From Bacteroidales bacterium UBA1215 (GTDB lineage Bacteria > Bacteroidota > Bacteroidia > Bacteroidales > WCHB1-69), in assembly GCA_002309475.1 (NCBI GenBank), contig DBXJ01000074.1, forward strand, positions 2,365 to 11,230: a stretch of DNA of 8,866 nucleotides. The letters run 5' to 3'. Numbering within the stretch: the stretch's first letter is position 1; each line of letters opens with the position of its first letter. The translations under genes and the position numbers were made by a program. Shown one piece after another: positions 1-7,656 of the stretch. Below the pieces are notes generated by a model, which was not told where the DNA came from, ran no database searches, and was given only the letters and a program-made list of their open reading frames with translations.

Positions 1-738
1 GATAAAGGACAAGCAGTGGCATTTGCGTTCAAATTGGATGCAACTTATACCAGAATGAACTCTTGTGACAACTACACAGAAAACGAAGCAAGAAACGCTC
101 GTCAGGTGAGTCGTATTACAGATGTTGTGGAATTGTATGCAGGTGTTGAATTTTATTTCTTGAAACAAACAGTATCATCATTCCGTAGTGGTGCTTTCAA
201 TAACAAAAACAACTTTAAGTCAAGAGTGGTAAGATCTAAAGTTCCATTTTCTATGTATTTGATCCTCGGGGCCGGTGGTCTTTGGTATGATTGCAAAGGC
301 AAATATACCGACGGAGAATGGTATTCTTTGCGTAAATTGAATACAGAAGGTCAAGGAATTATCAGTACTCGTAAAGCTCCTTCAATGATTCAAGGTGTTG
401 GTGTGTTAGGTTTGGGTATCAAACGTTTGATATTGCCGTCTTTGGCTATCAAAGCAGAAGCTAGTATGAGATTAACTTCTACTGACTATTTGGACGAAGT
501 AAGCACAACTTATTTCTCTCCGGAATCAATATACGATCATGTTCTTCAAGAAACCGGCGATGCCGATCAAGCAGAAATGGCAAAATATTTTGCTGACGGA
601 ACAAGATTGGATGCAACTTTAACTCCCGGACAGATTAGAGGAAATGCTTTGAAAAGAGATGCTTATTTCACTGTTCAATTAGGTATTTGTTATGTAATTT
701 CAGGTAAGAAACAACCATTGAGAAACTCATTCAAATAG
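1..738 (+). CDS. PorG-like outer-membrane beta-barrel protein (DUF6089 family), 5' end missing
   Basis: The frame is open from base 1 (reading DKGQAVAFAFKLD) to the TAG at 736-738, so the gene starts before the window; the GTG at 16 is internal and not a start. About 245 C-terminal residues are visible. They show alternating hydrophobic/aromatic strands typical of a small outer-membrane barrel, a run 'ILGAGGLWYD' followed by 'GEWYSLRKLNTEGQG', and 'TDYLDEVSTTYF' at visible residues 161-172. The next gene has the same signatures in the same order (FLGVAAFSF, GKWYDLQALGTEGQ, TDYIDDVSGNY), so the two are paralogues. The DUF6089 family includes Porphyromonas PorG, a type IX secretion component, but many members have no tested role. 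I infer an outer-membrane location. The gene ends before a strong terminator, so it probably belongs to a separate transcription unit. Confidence 0.8.
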   Translation, partial: DKGQAVAFAFKLDATYTRMNSCDNYTENEARNARQVSRITDVVELYAGVEFYFLKQTVSSFRSGAFNNKNNFKSRVVRSKVPFSMYLILGAGGLWYDCKGKYTDGEWYSLRKLNTEGQGIISTRKAPSMIQGVGVLGLGIKRLILPSLAIKAEASMRLTSTDYLDEVSTTYFSPESIYDHVLQETGDADQAEMAKYFADGTRLDATLTPGQIRGNALKRDAYFTVQLGICYVISGKKQPLRNSFK

Positions 739-765
739 TAGTAGTGTAGAAAGATAAATAACGAT

Positions 766-800
766 AAAGAGTGGCGATTTTCATCGCCACTCTTTTTTTT
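766..800 (+). terminator. Rho-independent terminator after the first barrel gene
   Basis: A perfect 13-bp stem (766-778 pairing with 783-795, core AGAGTGGCGAT/ATCGCCACTCT) with a 4-nt loop is followed by a T-run ending at 800. It begins 28 nt after the stop codon and separates the two barrel genes into different transcription units. Confidence 0.93.
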
Positions 801-846
801 ATATAAAAAATTAATGTCAAACCGAACTTTATTAGATTTTTTTTAC

Positions 847-854
847 TATTTTTG
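847..854 (+). promoter_or_regulatory. Bacteroidota -7 element (TAnnTTTG) for the porG-uppS-bamA-ompH run
   Basis: TATTTTTG fits the TAnnTTTG consensus of the Bacteroidota primary sigma factor. It lies just after the terminator and about 97 nt before the ATG at 951. I see no good TTTG -33 box at the expected spacing (only a weak ACTTT near 826-830), so the call rests on one element and its position. T-rich DNA can match by chance. Confidence 0.5.
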
Positions 855-950
855 CATTTTAATGTTCTAGAATGATTTTTTTGACATTTTAGGAGTATAA
901 AAAAAGTGAAAATTAAGAAACATAAAGTAGAAAAAATAAAAGAAATAGCG

Positions 951-1847
951 ATGAAACGATTTGTTTTTTTGATGTTTGTACTATTCGCAGGTCTTTCAGT
1001 AGCAAAGGCACAATCTTCAGAAATAGGAGCATGTGGAGGTGTTTCTTTCTACATGGGAGATTTGAACCCGAAAGGTGTTTTTAAGGGGTCAAGGGCAGCA
1101 GGAGGAATCATGTATAGATACAATATTTCTCCGCGTTGGGCGGTCAAAGCAACAGCTTTGTTTGGTTCATTATACGCTAGTGATGCAGACCATGGCAATT
1201 ATGAAAGAAATTTGAGTTTTCGTTCCAATTTGTCGGAGTTGTCAGCACAAATAGAATTGAATTTTTTGAAATTGTACAACGAAAAAGGAAAATGCTATTT
1301 CAGCCCGTATTTGTTTTTAGGTGTGGCAGCATTTTCGTTCAATCCGCAAGCAGAATTCAATGGCAAATGGTACGATTTGCAGGCTTTGGGAACTGAAGGT
1401 CAAGAATTGAATATTACCGACAAAGAAGGTAATGTTTACGATCAAAAACGCTATTCGTTGACCAATTTTGCCATTCCATTCGGTTTAGGCATGCGTTTCA
1501 ACTTTTTACAATATTATTCCATAGGTTTGGAATGGGGATTTAGAAAAACTTTTACCGACTACATAGACGATGTAAGCGGTAATTATGTAGATAGAGATTT
1601 GTTCATTGAATATCGTTCGCAATTGATAGCCGATTTGGCAGATAGAACAGCCGTAACTACCACCAATGAAGAAGGTGAAGTAGTGCCGGACTATCATAAG
1701 GCAGGTTCAGCAAGAGGAACCAGTAGTGCCAAAGATTGGTATTCGTTTTTGACATTGAATTTCACTTTTAAACTAACCGATTTAAAGAACGATTGTTCAG
1801 CACCATTAAGAACAGGACGTTATAAAGGAACATCGAAGAAGAGATAA
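951..1847 (+). CDS. porG: PorG-like outer-membrane beta-barrel protein (DUF6089 family)
   Basis: I chose the ATG at 951 (298 aa) because it gives a textbook signal peptide: MKRF, a hydrophobic stretch, then AKA|QS with cleavage after residue 20. An in-frame GTG at 906 would add 15 lysine-rich residues in front; an AGGAG lies at 891-895, so it cannot be fully excluded. The mature part opens with 'EIGACGGVSFYMGDLNPKG' and continues as alternating amphipathic strands, with 'TDYIDDVSGNY' starting at residue 202, all typical of DUF6089/PorG-like barrels. The C-terminus is short and basic (GTSKKR). Established knowledge: P. gingivalis PorG is an outer-membrane type IX secretion component and its gene also neighbours uppS and bamA. 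Whether this species has type IX secretion is not visible here, so the symbol denotes family and context, not a proven function. It is the first gene of the run; uppS starts 10 nt after its stop. Confidence 0.82.
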   Translation: MKRFVFLMFVLFAGLSVAKAQSSEIGACGGVSFYMGDLNPKGVFKGSRAAGGIMYRYNISPRWAVKATALFGSLYASDADHGNYERNLSFRSNLSELSAQIELNFLKLYNEKGKCYFSPYLFLGVAAFSFNPQAEFNGKWYDLQALGTEGQELNITDKEGNVYDQKRYSLTNFAIPFGLGMRFNFLQYYSIGLEWGFRKTFTDYIDDVSGNYVDRDLFIEYRSQLIADLADRTAVTTTNEEGEVVPDYHKAGSARGTSSAKDWYSFLTLNFTFKLTDLKNDCSAPLRTGRYKGTSKKR

Positions 1848-1857
1848 TATATCTAAG

Positions 1858-2598
1858 ATGTTGACATTGCAAGAAATCAAACAACAGCCTATTCCGCAAC
1901 ACATTGCCGTGATTATGGATGGCAATGGTCGTTGGGCAAAGGAACATGGACAGCAGCGTTTAGCCGGACATCAGCAAGGAGCCCATGCTTTGCGAGAAGT
2001 GATGGAGGGTTCTATTATGTTGGGCGTGCAATATTTGACAGTTTATGCTTTCTCCATTGAAAATTGGAATCGTTCACAAGACGAGGTGTTAGGGCTGATG
2101 CAATTATTTGTACATACCTGCAAAGAGGAACTGCCGACATTGCAAAAATATGGTGTTTGTTTTCATGCAATAGGCAATTTGTCAATGTTAGATAATTATT
2201 GTCGTGAAGCCATCCAAGAAGTAGAAGAAAAAACAAAACATAATACCACACTGCATTTTCAGGTGGCTATTAGTTATGGCTCCCGTTGGGAGATAGTTGA
2301 TGCGGCCAAGCAAATTGCCAAAGATGTAAAAGACGGAAAAATTGCTTTGGAAAGCATTGACGAACAATTGTTTTCCAATTATCTGCAGACAAAAAACATT
2401 CCCGACCCCGATTTGTTGATCAGGACAAGCGGAGAATATAGAATCAGCAATTATTTATTGTGGCAGATTGCCTATTCGGAATTGTATTTCACCGATTGTT
2501 ATTGGCCGGATTTTACCAAAGAGAAATTGTTTTTAGCGGTGGAAAACTATCAAAATCGAGAAAGACGATTCGGTAAAACAAGCGAACAAATCAAATAA
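1858..2598 (+). CDS. uppS: Isoprenyl transferase / undecaprenyl diphosphate synthase
   Basis: The protein (246 aa, normal family length) is a cis-prenyltransferase that condenses farnesyl diphosphate with eight isopentenyl diphosphates to make C55 undecaprenyl diphosphate, the precursor of the lipid carrier for peptidoglycan and surface glycans. The signature 'HIAVIMDGNGRWAK' is at 15-28, with Mg-binding/catalytic Asp21. Arg34 and His38 match E. coli R39 and H43. 'YAFSIENWNRS' (63-73) holds the Ser66/Asn69/Trp70/Arg72 set. The second signature, 'RTSGEYRISNYLLWQ' followed by IAYSELYF, starts at Arg189 and includes Arg195, Ser197 and Glu208, the isopentenyl-diphosphate and metal site. No key residue is missing. 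There is no signal peptide; the enzyme is cytosolic or membrane-associated. It starts 10 nt after the barrel gene and ends 31 nt before bamA, so co-transcription is very likely. Confidence 0.97.
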   Translation: MLTLQEIKQQPIPQHIAVIMDGNGRWAKEHGQQRLAGHQQGAHALREVMEGSIMLGVQYLTVYAFSIENWNRSQDEVLGLMQLFVHTCKEELPTLQKYGVCFHAIGNLSMLDNYCREAIQEVEEKTKHNTTLHFQVAISYGSRWEIVDAAKQIAKDVKDGKIALESIDEQLFSNYLQTKNIPDPDLLIRTSGEYRISNYLLWQIAYSELYFTDCYWPDFTKEKLFLAVENYQNRERRFGKTSEQIK

Positions 2599-2629
2599 AA
2601 AGGCAAAATCAACGTTAAAGAGAAAGAGA

Positions 2630-5227
2630 ATGCGTAAGTGGTTTATAGTTTCGGTGATTGTGTTGCTGTCGGTCAGCCTTGGGCAGGTGCATGCTCAAGT
2701 GGTTCTGGGCGATGGCACCAAATTGTCACTCAACTATATGTCTCCGGAAGAATATACAATTGGCGGAGTTACTTTCAGCGGAACGGGAAAATGTGATTTG
2801 CGAAGTTTGAGTTTTGCCGTTGGCGACAAAATAAAGATACCCGGTGATAAGATTAGAAAAACCATCCAACGTTTGTCAGATTTGGGCTTGTATAGAGATA
2901 ATATTGCTATTACCGCCACCAAAATAGAGGGAAAGACCATTTTTCTGGACATCTATTTGGAGGAAATGCCCCGTTTGAGTTCGTTTGTCTATAAAGGCGT
3001 AAAGAAAACTGATATAGAAGAATTTGAGAAAAAAATCAGCATGACACAAGGTCGTGTTGTTAATGAAAACTTGAAGACAGTGGTCAATAATGTGATTACT
3101 GACTATTACAAAGAAAAAGGTTTTTATTATGCCACTACCGAAATTACAGAAACAACCGATTCGTTGAATCCGAATTTTGTCGTGTTGACCATCAATGTTG
3201 ACAAAGGCAAAAAAGTGAAAGTTGGCACGATAAATGTATATGGTACTAAGGAGATAGAACCATCAGTATTGCGTGCCGCCATGAAAGAGACGAAGACAAA
3301 ATTCATGTTCCAACCCTGTGAAAAATTCGACACGGCTATCGTGGATTTTTTCCGTTCGCATGAAAAATACAAAGGGAAGGATTTGTTGCAATTGACAAAG
3401 ATGTATTTTGCCGACAGGGTTCGTTTCCGTTTTAAAGCTTCTAAATTTGATCAGCAAAAATACGAAGACGACAAATTGGCTTTGGTGGCCAAAATGAATG
3501 AATTGGGATATAGAGATGCATATATTAAATCCGATACTTCTTATATTTTAGGCAATAGGGAGATGAATATTGATATAGAAGTGGAAGAAGGACAAAGATA
3601 TTATTTTAGAAATATCTCATGGGTGGGAAATACCAAATATTCGTCAGACTTGTTGGGAAAAATATTAGGTATTAACAAAGGTGACGTATATAATACGGCA
3701 TTGTTGGAGAAAAATTTGAACGGAAGTCCTGACAATGAAGATGTAAGTTCTCTTTATTTAGACGATGGCTATTTGTTCTTTTATGCCTTGCCGATAGAAG
3801 TTGCCATAGAAGACGATTCGGTAGATATTGAAATTCGTGTTCGGGAAGGCAACCAAGCTACCATCAACAAGGTGACGGTTTCCGGCAATACCAGAACTTC
3901 CGACAATGTGATTTTGAGGGAGTTGACAACAGTGCCCGGTTCCGTATTCAGCCGTTCGGATATAATTCGTTCGCAACGTCAATTGTTGCAGTTGGGATAT
4001 TTCAATCAAGAAAAGATGAATGTAATACCCAAAGCAGACGAAAAAACGGGAACTGTTGATTTAGAATATGTAGTGGAAGAAGCCAATAGCGACCAATTTG
4101 AATTGTCAGTAGGTTGGGGAGCAAAGCTTTTCTATGGTTCTGCAGGAATTACTTTCAATAATTTCTCCACCAGAAAAATGTTCAAAAAAGATGCTTGGAC
4201 GCCTATTCCAAGCGGTGACGGACAGCGGGTTTCGTTCAAATTGCAGGTTTATTCCAACTATGCACAATATTATGCCTTTTCTTTCACAGAGCCATGGGTG
4301 GGCGGCAAGAAACCGATATCTTTGAATTTTAGTGTATCACATAGTAGAAATGCCAGTTATAATACGCCTAAGACTTCTGCCAATTATTATAGCATGAATG
4401 TAACCCAAGTCACCATAGGCCTTTCCAATCGTTTGAAATTGCCGGATGACTATTTCTATATGAGCAATTCTTTCTCGTATCTATGCTACAATGTCAACAA
4501 TTATCCTTATTTTATTTTGGATACAGGTCGTTGTCATGAGATTAGTTATACATTTTCATTGGGAAGAAACTCCATGGATGCCCCTATCTATCCTCGTACG
4601 GGTTCCGACATGTTGTTCACAGCTCAATTTACACCGCCATATTCTTTGCTGAATCACAAAGATTATTCCGACATGACCAACCAAGAGAAGTATAAATTAT
4701 TGGAATTCCATAAATGGAAATTCCATTATACGCAATATGTCAATGTGGTGGAAAATTTAGTGATAATGGCCAGAGCCAAATTCGGTTTCTTAGGTGCCTA
4801 CAACAAAAAAGTCGGTATAGTGCCATTTGAAAGATTTTATATGGGCGGAAGCGGCATGACATCAAGTTATATGTGGGATGCCAGAGAAATTGTTGCCATG
4901 AGAGGTTATAGCGATGAATCTTTGTCACCGGAAGCCGGTGCTTCTATTTATCAGCGTTTTACATTGGAATTGCGTTATCCGATTACCTTGAATCCTTCTG
5001 CAACCATTTATATTTTAGGATTTTTGGAAGCCGGTAACTCTTGGGAGTCGGTGCGTTCGTACCAGCCGTTTAAAATGTATCGTTCTGCCGGTGTGGGCGT
5101 GAGAGTTTATTTGCCGATGTTTGGTTTGCTTGGTTTGGATTGGGGTTATGGATTTGACGACGTGCCGGGCAACAAAGACGCCAATAAGTCACAATTCCAT
5201 TTTTCAATAGGACAGTCAATAGATTAG
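2630..5227 (+). CDS. bamA: Outer membrane protein assembly factor BamA (Omp85)
   Basis: This 865-aa protein is the core of the BAM machinery, which folds and inserts beta-barrel proteins into the outer membrane. A signal peptide covers about residues 1-22 (VHA|QVV). Five POTRA-like repeats follow, with recognisable starts near residues 42 (YTIGGVTFSG), 118 (SFVYKGVKK), 196 (VKVGTINVYG), 324 (YYFRNISWVG) and 409 (ATINKVTVSG). The third carries an insertion of about 50 residues around FMFQPCEKFD. The Omp85 barrel runs from about 489 to the end. The loop-6 motif, usually VRGF/Y, appears as M-R-G-Y with Arg758, preceded by 'FERFYMGGSGMTSSYM'. Oddly, the protein ends HFSIGQSID, without the terminal aromatic residue usual for a beta-signal. 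The gene sits 31 nt after uppS and 21 nt before ompH. Confidence 0.96.
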   Translation: MRKWFIVSVIVLLSVSLGQVHAQVVLGDGTKLSLNYMSPEEYTIGGVTFSGTGKCDLRSLSFAVGDKIKIPGDKIRKTIQRLSDLGLYRDNIAITATKIEGKTIFLDIYLEEMPRLSSFVYKGVKKTDIEEFEKKISMTQGRVVNENLKTVVNNVITDYYKEKGFYYATTEITETTDSLNPNFVVLTINVDKGKKVKVGTINVYGTKEIEPSVLRAAMKETKTKFMFQPCEKFDTAIVDFFRSHEKYKGKDLLQLTKMYFADRVRFRFKASKFDQQKYEDDKLALVAKMNELGYRDAYIKSDTSYILGNREMNIDIEVEEGQRYYFRNISWVGNTKYSSDLLGKILGINKGDVYNTALLEKNLNGSPDNEDVSSLYLDDGYLFFYALPIEVAIEDDSVDIEIRVREGNQATINKVTVSGNTRTSDNVILRELTTVPGSVFSRSDIIRSQRQLLQLGYFNQEKMNVIPKADEKTGTVDLEYVVEEANSDQFELSVGWGAKLFYGSAGITFNNFSTRKMFKKDAWTPIPSGDGQRVSFKLQVYSNYAQYYAFSFTEPWVGGKKPISLNFSVSHSRNASYNTPKTSANYYSMNVTQVTIGLSNRLKLPDDYFYMSNSFSYLCYNVNNYPYFILDTGRCHEISYTFSLGRNSMDAPIYPRTGSDMLFTAQFTPPYSLLNHKDYSDMTNQEKYKLLEFHKWKFHYTQYVNVVENLVIMARAKFGFLGAYNKKVGIVPFERFYMGGSGMTSSYMWDAREIVAMRGYSDESLSPEAGASIYQRFTLELRYPITLNPSATIYILGFLEAGNSWESVRSYQPFKMYRSAGVGVRVYLPMFGLLGLDWGYGFDDVPGNKDANKSQFHFSIGQSID

Positions 5228-5248
5228 AAAATATAAAAACATAGAGTT

Positions 5249-5779
5249 ATGAAAAAGTTGTTATTGTTACCCTTGTTAATGGGTTTGTCGTTAGGATTGT
5301 TTTCACAAAAGTATGCTTACATCGATTCAGAATACATTTTAGGCAATATGCCTAGTTACGTGGAGGCACAAGCAGAATTGAATAGGTTGAGTATCAACTG
5401 GCAAAACGAAATTGAAGCAAAATTCAAAGAAATTGACGCCATGTATAGAAAGTATCAACAAGAGAGTGTTTTGTTGCCGGAAGATGCCAAAATCAAACGT
5501 CAGGAAGAAATTATTGCCGCTGAAACAGCAGCAAAAGAATTGCAAAAGAAACGTTTCGGCACAGACGGCGATTTGTACAAAAAACGCGAAGAATTGATCA
5601 AACCTATTCAAGATAGAGTTTTTACCGCTATTGAAGAATATGCAAGAGAAAGAGCCTATGCTTTTGTGTTTGACAAAGCCGGTGATTTGACGATTGTATA
5701 TGCTGACAGCAAATTCGATATCAACGATGCCATCTTGGCAAAATTGGGCGTTGTCGCCAATAGCAAAAGCGGAGAATAA
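5249..5779 (+). CDS. ompH: OmpH/Skp-family periplasmic chaperone
   Basis: The 176-aa protein has a signal peptide (MKKLLLLPLLMGLSLGLFSQ, cleavage near residue 20) followed by the family opening 'KYAYIDSEYIL', a short first strand. A long charged helical region (about 38-130, rich in E, K, Q and A) matches the tentacle helices of Skp. A C-terminal strand part follows (YAFVFDKAGDLTIVYAD, 137-153) and then the ending helix 'DINDAILAKLG'. Family knowledge: Skp/OmpH trimers hold unfolded outer-membrane proteins in the periplasm and hand them to BamA, which fits the position 21 nt after bamA. Many Bacteroidales carry two tandem ompH copies here; only one is present, and the run ends in a terminator straight after it. 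Confidence 0.93.
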   Translation: MKKLLLLPLLMGLSLGLFSQKYAYIDSEYILGNMPSYVEAQAELNRLSINWQNEIEAKFKEIDAMYRKYQQESVLLPEDAKIKRQEEIIAAETAAKELQKKRFGTDGDLYKKREELIKPIQDRVFTAIEEYARERAYAFVFDKAGDLTIVYADSKFDINDAILAKLGVVANSKSGE

Positions 5780-5856
5780 GATTCTCACATCACTATTTTT
5801 TATGGTTGATAGAGATATCTATAAACTTTAAGACAATATTATACAAATATTCTAAT

Positions 5857-5893
5857 ATACCACCTTGATAAAAAGGTGGTATTTTTTTTTTTT
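5857..5893 (+). terminator. Rho-independent terminator closing the bamA-ompH run
   Basis: A perfect 10-bp stem (ATACCACCTT 5857-5866 with AAGGTGGTAT 5873-5882) and a 6-nt loop are followed by an unbroken T-run to 5893. It lies 77 nt after the ompH stop. In the minus direction the same hairpin is followed by ATTAGAATATTTG, not a clean T-run, so it should serve the convergent HNH gene less well. No better terminator for that gene is visible. Confidence 0.9.
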
Positions 5894-5974
5894 GATGGCA
5901 TGGGAAATTTATGAAAAATGATAGGAATACTTTTTTGAAGAAATGTTTTAAATTATGTTGGTAGAGAAAATTTG

Positions 5975-7051
5975 CTAACAATAATCATCAATACAGTCAC
6001 CTCCAGTCCATTCTTTTCCTTGTGCAAGTGTGAAATATTTTCTTCCACCTATTTCTGTAAAGAATGAATGTTGATTTAAATGTAAGAAATGATCATTATA
6101 CATAATGACTTCAACTAAAGCCCATCGTTTCGTCGCTTCAGGATTCGAATTTTTCGTTAAAACCCATAAATGTTGTTTATCTTTAGATAATGCAAAGTCT
6201 AATATAACCGATTCTCCATAGATATTACGGGAGAATAGGGATAGTGTGTGTAAATTATTAAAATAATCCTCAAGAGGAGTATTTGATATATTTGAAGGAC
6301 AGCATACAAATTCTGTTGGCGTGTACCAATTTCCTTGTAAAGCATTTGGAGTTTGTGAATCTCGCAAAATAAAAGAATGCGTCTCTCCAATCATTGAAGT
6401 TATAGTAACTTCTGCAGTAGGAGGTAAATTGTTTTGGTAACTATTTGTATCTGTTAAATGTGTTTTTTTGTGGTGCTCAAAAAGCCATTCACCTAATTGT
6501 CCTTTGCTTTCCGATATTTTGTTATTTGGTTTAGATATCCAATCTTTAATGCGTTCAAAACTAGCTTTGGATTCTTCTTTTGAAACCGTACGCATCCACG
6601 CAATATCTTGGTTTGATCCAGTAATATCACGTAAACAACTGGGGTCGTTGATGAAATTATCAATGCTACCACAAAGAAATTCAATTTTTTTACGTGTTGC
6701 AGGGTTAAGAAGTGCATTTTCAAATCTGGTAAGCCAACGTAGGTTTTCTGAACGATTGTTACACCGATTTGTATCAATGTGGTCAACTACATAGATTTTA
6801 GAATCCTTGACACCATGAAAAGCATAGGCAACAATTATATGTACACGGTGCAAACCGAAAAGCATATAACCATTATTCGGATTTTTATTACCAAAAGTCC
6901 AAAACTCATCATTTTTTCTTTTAGGTTTTCCATCTCGTGCATGACGAAAAATTGCTCCATTATCTCTCACGGAATAATGTTCCCCTTTATAATCACATTC
7001 TCGGACTTCAGAATAATCGGTGTCTGGCGTTATCTCAATAATTTCATACAT
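5975..7051 (-). CDS. HNH endonuclease-like protein with long uncharacterised C-terminal region
   Basis: This 358-aa cytosolic protein (no signal peptide or membrane segment) has an N-terminal third resembling homing-endonuclease-type HNH proteins. It contains a NUMOD4-like patch 'HYSVRDNGAIFRHAR' (25-39), then 'HRVHIIVAYAFHG' (68-80), then the HNH_3-like core 'VDHIDTNRCNNRSENLRW' (89-106). In that core, His91 is the expected general base, and Asn98, Asn99 and Asn103 are the conserved asparagines. The region 107-230 is mostly polar and helical. The C-terminal part (about 240-358) is strand-rich, with 'NWYTPTEFVCCP' (241-252) and the ending 'AQGKEWTGGDCIDDYC'. I recall similar full-length proteins in Bacteroides annotated only as HNH endonuclease. 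No intron or intein surrounds it, so it is probably free-standing. It is third in the minus-strand unit, 12 nt after the exported-protein gene. DNA cleavage is inferred from the motif; the target is unknown. Confidence 0.8.
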   Translation of the reverse strand: MYEIIEITPDTDYSEVRECDYKGEHYSVRDNGAIFRHARDGKPKRKNDEFWTFGNKNPNNGYMLFGLHRVHIIVAYAFHGVKDSKIYVVDHIDTNRCNNRSENLRWLTRFENALLNPATRKKIEFLCGSIDNFINDPSCLRDITGSNQDIAWMRTVSKEESKASFERIKDWISKPNNKISESKGQLGEWLFEHHKKTHLTDTNSYQNNLPPTAEVTITSMIGETHSFILRDSQTPNALQGNWYTPTEFVCCPSNISNTPLEDYFNNLHTLSLFSRNIYGESVILDFALSKDKQHLWVLTKNSNPEATKRWALVEVIMYNDHFLHLNQHSFFTEIGGRKYFTLAQGKEWTGGDCIDDYC

Positions 7052-7063
7052 AGTTGCAGATTC

Positions 7064-7642
7064 TTATAAATCATCCATAGCCGAGTTAGTCACTTTTTCT
7101 GTGTTGATTTTGTCCCAATAAGATAGACGCACAGAACTTGTGAAATCAGCATGGATTATTGCCAGTTCAATGTCGCCTTTTTCTGTTCTCCATGTTGTAA
7201 CATATTTGCAACGGTCCATTCTTACTTCATGCATTCTTGAATTATCGTCACGCGGTTCGGTATAACTATCAAATTTTTCAACACATTCTATCGGTTCCCC
7301 GTATTTTTGTGTTAGCATTTCTTTCAATTGACTATAATTTCCATAGAGTTTTGACCATGTATCATATTCTGGAAATATCACAGCCACTTTACTTACTGTA
7401 TTTGTGCTTTTGGAACTTACTGCAGCTATAGTACATTCCTTATAGGCAGCGAATTCTCCCGTAAAAGCGGCGATTCCATCTTGCGTTGCAAGGTGTGTAA
7501 ATCCTTTTTGTTTCATTTGTGCAGTAAAATCACTAAGGTTCCCGTTTATGGGAATACCTTTGAATGTCATGTGACTGTTGTTTTGTGCGATAGCCGGTGC
7601 CAATATGGTCATTGACAGAAGAATAAAAAATAACCTTTTCAT
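7064..7642 (-). CDS. Exported protein of unknown function
   Basis: The 192-aa protein begins with a clear type I signal peptide (MKRLFFILLSMTILAPAIAQ, cleavage after AIA or AIAQ). No lipobox cysteine is present, so a soluble periplasmic or secreted protein is expected. The mature part opens with 'HMTFKGIPINGNLSDFTAQM' (24-43) and later has 'VAVIFPEYDTWSKLYGNYSQ' (86-105), 'LKEMLTQKYGEP' and a C-terminal 'SYWDKINTEK...SAMDDL'. I recall this pattern (a GIPI-type opening and a DDL end) in other Bacteroidales exported proteins of unknown function, but I cannot name a domain. It contains Cys70, Cys120 and Cys145. The gene is second in the unit, 14 nt after the HTH gene and 12 nt before the HNH gene. 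An exported product between a DNA-binding regulator and a nuclease is an odd mix. Confidence 0.82.
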   Translation of the reverse strand: MKRLFFILLSMTILAPAIAQNNSHMTFKGIPINGNLSDFTAQMKQKGFTHLATQDGIAAFTGEFAAYKECTIAAVSSKSTNTVSKVAVIFPEYDTWSKLYGNYSQLKEMLTQKYGEPIECVEKFDSYTEPRDDNSRMHEVRMDRCKYVTTWRTEKGDIELAIIHADFTSSVRLSYWDKINTEKVTNSAMDDL

Positions 7643-7656
7643 GTTTATTACGTAAT

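Noticed and set aside
16..18. GTG at 16 as start of the first gene
   Set aside because: The frame is open upstream to base 1 and there is no signal peptide after this codon, so the gene is truncated by the window edge.
5339..5788. A 149-codon reading frame antisense to ompH
   Set aside because: It lies wholly opposite a clear ompH gene, is Phe/Cys-rich as expected for the reverse of a Glu/Lys-rich coding strand, and resembles no protein I know.
5975..7051. HNH protein as part of a group I intron, intein or prophage
   Set aside because: No split gene, intein junction, phage gene or integrase is visible around it; the neighbours are an exported protein gene and a terminator.
6468..7069. Two plus-strand frames (6468-6794 and 6779-7069) opposite the HNH gene
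   Set aside because: They are antisense to the HNH coding frame, which contains recognisable HNH motifs; no promoter or family signal supports them.
7647..7656. Palindrome ATTACGTAAT between the HTH and exported-protein genes
   Set aside because: A 10-bp palindrome in a 14-nt AT-rich gap is too short to call an operator or terminator.
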